DNA of 64,000 nt from Iphinoe sp. HA4291-MV1 (GTDB lineage: Bacteria > Cyanobacteriota > Cyanobacteriia > Cyanobacteriales > Nostocaceae). Under the pieces are notes generated by a model. That model did not search any database. It saw only the letters and a program-made list of their open reading frames with translations, and had not been told where the DNA came from. Where the stretch lies: positions 22,890-86,889 of the forward strand of contig JAHHHH010000021.1 of NCBI GenBank assembly GCA_019359415.1, in the 5' to 3' direction. Shown here piece after piece: positions 27,752 through 35,263 of this stretch. The position numbers and the translations under genes are program-made. Each line of letters begins with the position of its first letter. Within the stretch, counting starts at the first letter, position 1.

Positions 27752-27997
27752 CTAGTCTTCGTAAACTCTGCACTCGTCTGCTTCTGGGTTGGCATCGCAG
27801 TATTGCTCAAGAGAGTTTTTGGGCTTAGCTTGCTTCTGGTGGGAAGCTTCGGCTTGTAGTTCTTCTACTGCATCCCAAGCCGCAGCACATTCAGGAGAGT
27901 TGCTACCTGAGGTATCACAGGTAGTACGAGCCTGCTCAAGTTCTTGTTCGATTCTGTCTTGTATGTCTTGTTTGATTGTGTCTTGTATGTTGCTCAT
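27752..27997 (-). CDS. cp12: CP12 Calvin-cycle regulator
   Basis: An 81-residue protein with the CP12 hallmarks: an N-terminal Cys pair (TTCDTSGSNSPEC), the AWDAVEELQAE core and a C-terminal Cys pair (YCDANPEADECRVYED). CP12 is intrinsically disordered when reduced; in the dark the disulfides form and it clamps GAPDH and phosphoribulokinase in an inactive complex. The ATG at 27997 is chosen; a TTG at 28024 would add nine residues with no conservation. Both redox pairs are intact, so it should be a functional member. Confidence 0.92.
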   Translation of the reverse strand: MSNIQDTIKQDIQDRIEQELEQARTTCDTSGSNSPECAAAWDAVEELQAEASHQKQAKPKNSLEQYCDANPEADECRVYED

Positions 27998-28635
27998 ATC
28001 TTTAGTCTTGTTGTGTGTTTTCAATACAAGTATAGAAAAATTTCAAAAATGATAGCTTTTTGCACTATCACCCCCATTTTACTGGGTGTTCCCTTAAAGT
28101 TAGTCTCACTAGTAGGAGGGATGTACTCCATAACTATTACCGTAAACCGTACTGGTAATACTCTATTCGTCTTTATGTTTTAACGTCTTTATGTTTTGTC
28201 TTTATGTTTTAACATTTTATAGAAAATAGCTTTAAAGATAAATTATACAATATTTGTAGATACAAGTTGTAGGGTATGAAAGTAGTATCTTCTTGAGATA
28301 GACTGTTCACTAACTAAACAGTGCTGCTTTGTTAGCGCAAGCCTCAGCAGGACTTACGCAAATGCGAGTGCATGTTCGAAGGAGATACGCTAACAGCGGA
28401 AGCCACCGCAAGAGACTTCTGGCGTTGCAACACACTGGCTCCTCTGTAGGCAATTGGCTTGCCTCTTTGACAAGATCTGAGTGCCAAAGGCATAGGAGAT
28501 ACCCAAAGAGGGCAAACCTCTGCCCTTGCAGACTGGCTTTGCCAAGTGAATTGCATCAACTCCGTGTAGGATGCAGATAGTATTCTATAGGATAAAAATA
28601 AAAACCGATTAGCCTTAAAAAAGAGTGTAAAACTC
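27998..28635. other. Intergenic region with TTTATGTTTT repeats and a dispersed repeat
   Basis: No gene is supported. GTCTTTATGTTTT occurs three times in about 28170-28212. About 28340-28560 is a GC-rich dispersed repeat with GGAGATACGCTAACAGCGGA and related palindromes; open frames across it on both strands are an effect of the repeat. Confidence 0.45.
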
Positions 28636-29850
28636 ATGGCAGACCAAATGCAGTGGGCAAATGCCTTATCAACCCGTCCTTCTTTAGAAGCAGCGGTTAC
28701 AGATGTCATACAACAAGCTGTCTCATCGCTAACAGCACCTGCTGATTTAGGGCTGGTATTCATTTCGTCTGCTTTTACAAGTGAATATTCCCGGCTTTTA
28801 CCCTTACTTGCTGAACGACTTTCAGTACCAGTGCTCATTGGCTGTAGCGGTGGTGGTGTTATTGGCACAACTGGACACGGACAAACTCAAGAGTTGGAAG
28901 CAGAACCTGCCCTCAGTTTGACTTTGGCGCATCTACCTCAAGTGAGTGTTCAAGCCTTTCATATTGTTCCTGAAGAATTACCAGACTTAGATAGTCCGCC
29001 CGATGATTGGATTGATTTGATAGGTATGCCATCAACACCTGCGCCCCAGTTCATCTTGCTGTCTGGCTCGTTCTCTTCCGGAATTAACGATTTATTACAA
29101 GGGATAGACTTTGCTTATCCTGGATCAGTCACTGTAGGAGGACAAGCAATTAGCGGCGGTTTGGGAGGTCGTATCGCCTTATTTTTCAATGACAAACTTT
29201 ATACAGAGGGAACGGTTGGTGTTGCTTTGAGTGGCAATATTGTCTTGGAAACAATTGTGGCACAAGGATGCCGACCGATTGGTAAACCATACCAAGTGAC
29301 AAAAGGCGATCGCAACATCATCATGGAACTGAATGAGCAAATACCGCTGATTGTGTTGCGAGATTTGATTACCAGTCTTAGTGAAGAAGACAGGATACTG
29401 GCGCAACACTCCTTGTTTGTTGGGTTGGCGATGAATGAATTCAAGCAAGATTTGCTTCAGGGAGACTTTTTGATTCGTAGCATCTTGGGAGTAGATCCAA
29501 CAGCTGGAGCAATTGCCATTGCAGACTATGTTCGATCTGGACAACGCCTGCAATTTCACCTGCGTGATGCTCGAGCCTCTGCTGAAGACTTAGAATTTCT
29601 TTTAGAGAGTTATCAAAAAAAACAAGCCGCAGATCCCTTGGCTGTTAGTGCGCTGATGTTTTCCTGTGTAGGACGTGGTGAAGGACTCTACGGAAAACCT
29701 AACTTTGATTCTGGGCTCTTTAGGCGCTACCTCAAAGATATCCCAATAGCCGGCTTCTTTTGTGGCGGTGAAATTGGTCCTGTAGGTGGCAATACTTTAC
29801 TACACAATTATACCTCTGTCTTTTGTATTTGCCACCAACCACAATTTTAG
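28636..29850 (+). CDS. FIST domain sensor protein
   Basis: A 404-residue protein with FIST N and FIST C domains. The N part has PADLGLVFISSAF and VPVLIGCSGGGVIG, and the C part has DPTAGAIAIADYVRSGQRLQFHLRDA and ALMFSCVGRGEGLYGKPNFDSGLF...IAGFFCGGEIGP. FIST domains bind small ligands, perhaps amino acids, and are usually linked to signalling. No kinase or GGDEF domain is attached or adjacent here. It converges on the phosphoesterase gene with a 32-base gap. Confidence 0.9.
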   Translation: MADQMQWANALSTRPSLEAAVTDVIQQAVSSLTAPADLGLVFISSAFTSEYSRLLPLLAERLSVPVLIGCSGGGVIGTTGHGQTQELEAEPALSLTLAHLPQVSVQAFHIVPEELPDLDSPPDDWIDLIGMPSTPAPQFILLSGSFSSGINDLLQGIDFAYPGSVTVGGQAISGGLGGRIALFFNDKLYTEGTVGVALSGNIVLETIVAQGCRPIGKPYQVTKGDRNIIMELNEQIPLIVLRDLITSLSEEDRILAQHSLFVGLAMNEFKQDLLQGDFLIRSILGVDPTAGAIAIADYVRSGQRLQFHLRDARASAEDLEFLLESYQKKQAADPLAVSALMFSCVGRGEGLYGKPNFDSGLFRRYLKDIPIAGFFCGGEIGPVGGNTLLHNYTSVFCICHQPQF

Positions 29851-29882
29851 CTCCTCATTGCTGCTCAGAACTGGTGGACTCT

Positions 29883-30983
29883 TCAAAGCAACAACGTAGT
29901 ATTGTTATCAATGAAGGATGGAGTCCCGCTAGGAGCGATCGCACCATATTTCTCAAAGTAGCGACACAATTCTGGTGGAAAGTTGGGATAATCAAACAAA
30001 GCATCTCCATCAGCAATATTTGCCCAAAACTCCCGCAAGCTAGGAGCTAGTTCTTTTGCCTGTGATATTGGTAAGTTTAAGGGAGGCAGAGTGAGCAACT
30101 TGACAAGAAATGGAAAACTGCGATCGCCCATCCACTTCCTAGATGTGTGTTGTAAGTTAGGGAAATCAGGGACTGATTTGACGCGATAGGATAAAATTTG
30201 CAACCATTGCTGACCGCAATTATCCTGATGAAACTCCAAAACTCGGTAAGGGTGAGGATAGCTGACCAAAGAACCTGTTGTTATATCGTATACGCCTTCG
30301 GCATAGGCAACGTCTTGAATGTGTAAGTGTCCTGTGAACACTAGCCGAACACCGTAGCGTCTTAGCACCTGCAATAGTTCTGGTGCATTTTCTAACATAT
30401 AGCGATTTACCATTGGGTGGCGTAATTGATTGGGCACGTGTTCAACAACATTGTGATGTACCATGACTAATACAAATTCATCACCAGCCTCTGCCAGGAT
30501 GTCTTCTAACCACTGTAGCTGTTGGGTATCTAAACGTCCTATCTGCTGTCCTTGGTCGTTAAAAAAGTTAGAATTGAGACCGATGAGCTTAACACCTGGC
30601 AGTAACTGACAAGTGTAGTAAAGTTGGTCAGTATTGCTGTAGCCAAACTTATGGTAATAGTGCGGGAAATCCAAAACCGCAATGGATTGCTCATCTGCCG
30701 TCACAACAGGAATATCATGATTGCCAGGAACAACATAGGTAGGAAAGGGAAGCTGTGCCAAGCGTTCTTGCAGCCAAGCATGATTATCTGGTTCACCGTG
30801 CTGAGTTAAATCTCCTGGAAGCAAAAGAAAATCTATATTAAGTTGTGTTAAATGTTCTAGTACACTTTCAAAAGCAGGGATACTAACTTCTACCAAATGA
30901 AAACGACTGGGGTGATTCCAGATTGTATGGGGAAGTGCAAGGTGCAAATCGCTGACTACAGCAAAGCGAAAATTTGAAGTCAT
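29883..30983 (-). CDS. Calcineurin-like metallophosphoesterase
   Basis: A 366-residue protein with the complete dinuclear metal site: VVSDLHLALP, LLLPGDLTQHG, VVPGNHDIP, VMVHHNVVEH and FTGHLHIQD. It resembles the Icc/CpdA phosphodiesterase branch, although a substrate cannot be named. A C-terminal extension of about 100 residues (HTSRKWMGDRSFPFLVKLL...) is specific to cyanobacterial forms as I recall. No partner gene is obvious. Confidence 0.88.
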   Translation of the reverse strand: MTSNFRFAVVSDLHLALPHTIWNHPSRFHLVEVSIPAFESVLEHLTQLNIDFLLLPGDLTQHGEPDNHAWLQERLAQLPFPTYVVPGNHDIPVVTADEQSIAVLDFPHYYHKFGYSNTDQLYYTCQLLPGVKLIGLNSNFFNDQGQQIGRLDTQQLQWLEDILAEAGDEFVLVMVHHNVVEHVPNQLRHPMVNRYMLENAPELLQVLRRYGVRLVFTGHLHIQDVAYAEGVYDITTGSLVSYPHPYRVLEFHQDNCGQQWLQILSYRVKSVPDFPNLQHTSRKWMGDRSFPFLVKLLTLPPLNLPISQAKELAPSLREFWANIADGDALFDYPNFPPELCRYFEKYGAIAPSGTPSFIDNNTTLLL

Positions 30984-31059
30984 TGATTTAATAACAATCT
31001 TAAAAGTAGGGTGTAAAAAACTCTTTTGAGAAAGAGTATAACCTTTGCTTCTCCTATCG

Positions 31060-31133
31060 GAGACGCTGCGCGTAAGTCCTGCGGACAGGCTGCGCCAACA
31101 CGAAGTGTGCGCTCTGCGCTTACGCTACGCTGC
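31060..31133. repeat. GC-rich dispersed repeat (related to 25929)
   Basis: GACGCTGCGCGTAAGTCCTG and the following GCGGACAGGCTGCGCCAA match the repeat cluster at about 25929-25965 with a one-base change. The rest of 30984-31252 has no gene. Confidence 0.65.
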
Positions 31134-31252
31134 TCACCAGTGATATTGCTTAACATTTATACATAAAATTTGCCGGTTTTTCTCGTTCATCAAGAACAAA
31201 GCAGAATTTGGTCGTTTTCTGGTGTGTTGCTAGTATCTAAGGACGAAGATAT

Positions 31253-31282
31253 TTGACACATCACGATATATCGCGATACAAT
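31253..31282 (+). promoter_or_regulatory. Sigma-70-type promoter overlapped by a palindromic operator
   Basis: TTGACA (31253-31258) and TACAAT (31277-31282) are separated by 18 bases. The perfect palindrome TATCGCGATA (31269-31278) and the related CACGATATA just before it fill the spacer and touch the -10 box. A repressor bound here would block polymerase. The PadR gene directly downstream is the obvious candidate, giving autoregulation. Confidence 0.7.
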
Positions 31283-31315
31283 AAAAACATGTTGAACAAA
31301 AAAGAAAATTATTCT

Positions 31316-31909
31316 ATGCATGACCGAACAAGACGACATCATCAAGAGCGCGAACACCATGCCCACAGACACGGACACTATTTTCATAAAGGTAGACGCA
31401 GAGGAGGAGAGAGCAGAGTCCGGCGAGGCGAGGCGCGTTACGTACTGCTTGACGCGCTCCGCGACGAACCCAAGCACGGCTATGAGATTATTAAGGTGCT
31501 GGAGGAGCGATCATCAGGGCAGTACGCCCCCAGCCCTGGCACAGTCTATCCAACCCTGCAATATCTGGAGGACATGGGACTGGTGCGTGCCGATCACCAA
31601 GCAGCGCGGCGCGTCTATCATCTGACTGAGACGGGACAGGTCGAGTTGAATGCTCACGCGGAGGAAGTGGATGCCTTTTGGGCGCAATTCAAAGAACCTA
31701 ATACATCTGCCGCCAGCCAAGCCGAAATCGGTTTTCTACAGGACGAATTAGACCATCTGGTGCGGACAGTGTGGGGCGGATTACGAAATGCCCTGAACCG
31801 AGATGAGCGCGAGACGATCCGTCGTGTCCGGCAAATCATTGAACAGTGCCAGAATGAGGTGCGGCGCATCCTTACTGAACCCGACAGCTTGACAGAGAAC
31901 AAGGAATAA
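31316..31909 (+). CDS. PadR-family transcriptional regulator
   Basis: From the ATG at 31316 the protein has 197 residues. The first 40 are extremely His/Arg-rich (RTRRHHQEREHHAHRHGHYF), followed by the PadR winged helix: ARYVLLDALRDEPKHGYEIIKVLEE, YAPSPGTVYPTLQYLEDMGLVR, RVYHLTETGQVEL. The C-terminal helix should dimerise. A TTG at 31253 cannot be the start because it forms the -35 box; ATG 31289 is possible but would be almost leaderless. The gene is visibly more GC-rich than its neighbours, which suggests acquisition. It lies 12 bases before trmB, so trmB may be read from its promoter. No effector gene is adjacent. The His-rich tail may bind metal. Confidence 0.88.
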   Translation: MHDRTRRHHQEREHHAHRHGHYFHKGRRRGGESRVRRGEARYVLLDALRDEPKHGYEIIKVLEERSSGQYAPSPGTVYPTLQYLEDMGLVRADHQAARRVYHLTETGQVELNAHAEEVDAFWAQFKEPNTSAASQAEIGFLQDELDHLVRTVWGGLRNALNRDERETIRRVRQIIEQCQNEVRRILTEPDSLTENKE

Positions 31910-31921
31910 GGAGAGTCAATT

Positions 31922-32563
31922 TTGGCAATTGTCAGAGTCCGTCAACACGTTAATCCACTTTCGCAAAAGTATCAAACACTTCTCAATCCCCTTGACTGGG
32001 AAAAAGTTTACGCCAAGCTAAATCAGCCGCTACATTTGGATATTGGAGCCGCGCGAGGGCGGTTTTTGTTGAGCATGGCAAAAACTGAACCTAACTGGAA
32101 TTTTCTTGGTATAGAAATTCGAGAACCGTTGGTGGTAGAGGCGAACAAGTGGCGGGATGAGTTTGGACTGACAAATCTCCACTATGTGTTTTGCAATGTG
32201 AATAACTCATTGCGCTCACTTTTATCTTCTCTACCTGAAGGAAGCCTACAACACGTCACAATTCAATTTCCTGATCCCTGGTTTAAAAACCGCCATGCAA
32301 AACGACGGATCGTGCAACCAGAATTAGTTGCAGAACTGGCAGAATTTTTCATACCTGGAGGTGTTGTATTTTTGCAATCGGATATTGAGTTTGTGGCAGT
32401 TCAAATGTGCGATCGCTTTGCTGAACATCCTGCTTTTCAAAGACTTGGTACAGGAGAATGGCTAGCCCAAAACCCGCTAAGCGTCCCCACAGAACGAGAG
32501 ATAGGGACAATGAAGAAGGGTGAACCTGTATATCGTGCTTTATTTGAAAGAGTAAGTTCTTAA
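31922..32563 (+). CDS. trmB: tRNA (guanosine(46)-N7)-methyltransferase TrmB
   Basis: A 213-residue AdoMet-dependent methyltransferase with LHLDIGAARGRFLLSMA, NFLGIEIREPLV, VTIQFPDPWFKNRHAKRRIVQ and the C-terminal GTMKKGEPVYRALFER, all characteristic of TrmB, which forms m7G46 in tRNA. The start is a TTG preceded by AAGGAGAG; there is no better start upstream. Twelve bases separate it from the PadR gene. It converges on the glycosyltransferase gene. Confidence 0.93.
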   Translation: MAIVRVRQHVNPLSQKYQTLLNPLDWEKVYAKLNQPLHLDIGAARGRFLLSMAKTEPNWNFLGIEIREPLVVEANKWRDEFGLTNLHYVFCNVNNSLRSLLSSLPEGSLQHVTIQFPDPWFKNRHAKRRIVQPELVAELAEFFIPGGVVFLQSDIEFVAVQMCDRFAEHPAFQRLGTGEWLAQNPLSVPTEREIGTMKKGEPVYRALFERVSS

Positions 32564-32598
32564 TTGAGAAACGCGCTCTACAAATAACATTTCCAATC

Positions 32599-34227
32599 CT
32601 AAATCCAAGAATTAAACCACATCCGCATTGGTCTATATTCAAAAGGTGAAAGGGGTAAACCTAAATAAATAGGCATCCAAAAAACAAAAGCTATTACAAT
32701 AATAAAGGTAATGGTCACACCAACAGCACGAAGTTCAAGACGATAACTGCGTAAACATTGATCCACAAGCCAAGCAATTGCTAAAAATGCAAACACGACA
32801 GCTGTCATGTAGTGGTAGATGAAAATGCAACGGTTTACTCCCACCCAAGGCAGTAAATTAGCAATATAATTTATGACTATGTACAAGGCAATCCAAGTAT
32901 CAACACCAAGCATATTAGGAGGAGAAAAACGTCTCTGCCTCACCCAAGGAATGACGAATTGCCACACCAGCATTCCTATTAAAAACAAAAGTGCCGCAAC
33001 GCCAAACCACCACAAAAAGGGATTGCCCATTGCATGAACATCATAAATAATTTTCCCGGCATTGGAAGGCAAAGGAGGTCCCATGATAGGTGGCGTTTCA
33101 TTAAGAGTCTGTCCTGTTTGGTAAAGATACGCCATTGGTCTAGTCATCAAAGGCCACTTATACCAAGCAGCACAGTAAGGATGCACTTTAGGACTATTAC
33201 CACCAAGACGTTCATGAAATAGCAAAATTTGCCTGTGTACTTCTATAAATCCATACTTTGTATCTAATAGTAAGTGTGGAATCCAAACCAAACTGTAAAC
33301 TATTAAAGGAATCAAACTGAAATAGATAATAAAGTGAACAAGATGAAGTTGAGTTAAATTTTGTAATGGCGTTATGTTGACCTGTTCACTCTTACTGGAA
33401 GTCTCGAATTTTAAGCTGTAAGGAAAAATTTTATATGTTCTTTTCCCTGATAAGCCAGAGGTAGACAGGGTTAAGGAAGATAAGGAAATTTTTTTTTTAT
33501 TACCTTTTTTTCCACGGTTGGTATGGAGAGGATAAGAAGGAAATTCCTGTTGAAATTGAGGATAGGTTTCTTTGCCAACAAAGTTAAAAGACTGCCACCA
33601 ACGAATTCCCCAAACCAATATCCAGATTAGATAAGTACCTAGCAAAAACAATAAACCATTCCACTTGGTCGAGACTGATGCACCAAAAGCTATACCAGAA
33701 AGTATTAACCAGAAATTGCGTTGTTGTCTTTGTTTTGCTAATGCCAATAATAAAAACCATTGTCCCAGCAGCCCAAAGATGACAATATATTGATTGATGA
33801 GTGCATAGCGAGATTCTACCAGAAATATGCCATCACAAGCTGTGAACAAACCAGCAAGTAAAGCAAAACCGCGACGATAACTTATATGATAGGCAATAGC
33901 GGCGACAATTATAGGGATAAACGAACCAGAAAAGGCATTCATCCAACGATAATTGATGGGTGACATGACCGAACCTGTCAACCCATTCACCTCATCTTGC
34001 CAAAAGGGAATATGGTTAGCAATCCAAATCCCCAGTGCAATCATATATTTACCTAGTGGTGGATGACCATCAAAAAATGGTGTGTGGGTGAGGTAGTTAT
34101 TGCCAAATTTAGCGTAATAAACCTCATCAAAGACAAAAGTATTAAATCGCCCTAATCCCCAAAATCGTAAGGTGAGTGACAGCAAAAATACACCCACCAT
34201 GCCAATCCGAAACCATTTTTGATTCAT
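32599..34227 (-). CDS. PMT-family (GT39) glycosyltransferase, membrane
   Basis: A 542-residue multi-pass protein. The N-terminus LRFWGLGRFNTFVFDEVYYAKF holds the DE motif of protein O-mannosyltransferases, followed by FFDGHPPLGKYMIALGIWIA and ACDGIFLVESRYALINQY. These enzymes move a sugar from a polyprenyl phosphate donor to an extracytoplasmic acceptor. A loop of about 80 residues in the middle (from FVGKETYPQFQ to ITPLQNLTQ) is Ser/Lys-rich and unlike the family, and is encoded partly by runs of ten and seven A. The C-terminal membrane part is normal. The acceptor is unknown. Confidence 0.88.
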   Translation of the reverse strand: MNQKWFRIGMVGVFLLSLTLRFWGLGRFNTFVFDEVYYAKFGNNYLTHTPFFDGHPPLGKYMIALGIWIANHIPFWQDEVNGLTGSVMSPINYRWMNAFSGSFIPIIVAAIAYHISYRRGFALLAGLFTACDGIFLVESRYALINQYIVIFGLLGQWFLLLALAKQRQQRNFWLILSGIAFGASVSTKWNGLLFLLGTYLIWILVWGIRWWQSFNFVGKETYPQFQQEFPSYPLHTNRGKKGNKKKISLSSLTLSTSGLSGKRTYKIFPYSLKFETSSKSEQVNITPLQNLTQLHLVHFIIYFSLIPLIVYSLVWIPHLLLDTKYGFIEVHRQILLFHERLGGNSPKVHPYCAAWYKWPLMTRPMAYLYQTGQTLNETPPIMGPPLPSNAGKIIYDVHAMGNPFLWWFGVAALLFLIGMLVWQFVIPWVRQRRFSPPNMLGVDTWIALYIVINYIANLLPWVGVNRCIFIYHYMTAVVFAFLAIAWLVDQCLRSYRLELRAVGVTITFIIVIAFVFWMPIYLGLPLSPFEYRPMRMWFNSWI

Positions 34228-34397
34228 TGATCACTAGTCATTAATCAATAGTCAATAGTCCTTTTGCAAGAGTGATATTCCAATATTTGGAACCACAGAT
34301 GCACACAGATTAACACAGATAAATCATCTGTGTGCATCTGTCCCTCCCCTGAAAGGTATATGCTAGTACAGCGGACGCGAAAATGTTGTAGCTGTCA

Positions 34398-34757
34398 TTA
34401 TGCAACGGCAAATTCTGAATCTTGCCTCAGTTCCTCAGAACGGAAGCCCAATACAATTTGATTCTTTGGTACACCCGCCTTGACTAGTTCTGTTGCTACA
34501 CCTTCTTCGGTGCCATCCCGTTGAATCCAGATTTTACTATCAATGATATCGACATGAATCAGACAACCATGCACACGGCGAGTGACAGTTGAAGAGAATT
34601 TGGGTACGGATTCCCTGCCCAAAATCATAACTAAATAGCGATCCTGCTCTCGGTCAAAGACCGTCTCGAATTGAATGTTACCGTTAGAGTAAGGAATTTT
34701 TGTATGCTCGACGAGAATGTCGCGAATCAATTGCCGATAGTGCTCTAAAGTATCCAT
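34398..34757 (-). CDS. xisI: XisI-family protein
   Basis: A 119-residue protein beginning DTLEHYRQLIRDILVEHTKIPYSNG and containing FETVFDREQDRYLVMILGRE and VHGCLIHVDIIDSKIWIQRDGTEEGVATELVKAGVPK. This is the XisI family, named for its role in excision of the fdxN element of Anabaena during heterocyst development. Stand-alone XisH-XisI pairs are common in cyanobacteria far from any fdxN element. Its start overlaps the end of xisH by 13 bases, implying coupled translation. Confidence 0.93.
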   Translation of the reverse strand: MDTLEHYRQLIRDILVEHTKIPYSNGNIQFETVFDREQDRYLVMILGRESVPKFSSTVTRRVHGCLIHVDIIDSKIWIQRDGTEEGVATELVKAGVPKNQIVLGFRSEELRQDSEFAVA

Positions 34758-35164
34758 CGGACAATAACCTCCTGTTTGGGATTGAAGACGATAAAAGGAA
34801 TCTTATAATCCTCTAGCAACAGCTTACCCAGTGGGTCTTCTTCAAAGAGATCAAAAAACACATCTTCGTGAGTTGCAATATACAATGTTCTATCAGGGTG
34901 ATCCTGACTCATTACTGCAAGATACACGAAGTACTGACCCACTGCCTGTTCGATGTCGGTCACCTCAGAAGCGCTACCGAAGGTTTTCACTTCAACCGCT
35001 ATCTTCTGAGTGCCTTTCTCAGCCGCAATCAGCCGCTCTGCTCCCAGATCAACATACATATCTTTCTTCCCATACTTCAGATGCAACGGATCGTCGGTAA
35101 TCGTCCATTCATCTTTGATAAGAGCGTTTTTGACGCTCTGGTGATAGCGGTCTCTAACAGGCAT
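34745..35164 (-). CDS. xisH: XisH-family protein, endonuclease-like fold
   Basis: A 139-residue protein beginning RDRYHQSVKNALIKDEWTITDDP and carrying MYVDLGAERLIAAEKG followed by IAVEVKTF, then VGQYFVYLAVM. The D...EVK pattern is the core of PD-(D/E)XK nucleases, to which the XisH family is related. It is upstream of xisI in a two-gene unit. No recombinase (xisF-type) or fdxN element border is seen in the window, so the pair probably serves another, unknown role, perhaps toxin-antitoxin like. That last idea is inference. Confidence 0.93.
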   Translation of the reverse strand: MPVRDRYHQSVKNALIKDEWTITDDPLHLKYGKKDMYVDLGAERLIAAEKGTQKIAVEVKTFGSASEVTDIEQAVGQYFVYLAVMSQDHPDRTLYIATHEDVFFDLFEEDPLGKLLLEDYKIPFIVFNPKQEVIVRWIL

Positions 35165-35263
35165 TCAACATTTGAACTAGTTTCACCAACGATTGTAGAT
35201 CACTGTTTTATAAGAAGCATCCACCATGAACTCTCAATCACAAAACCTGGCGGTAAGAAAATG

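Noticed and set aside
28329-28868. Open frames on both strands before and within the FIST gene start
   Set aside because: They arise from a dispersed repeat and from antisense reading of the FIST gene.
31253-31288. TTG start for the PadR gene
   Set aside because: This TTG is part of the TTGACA -35 box, so it cannot be in the transcript.
34398-35164. Evidence of an fdxN-type excision element
   Set aside because: Only XisH and XisI are present; no recombinase gene and no flanking direct repeat was seen.
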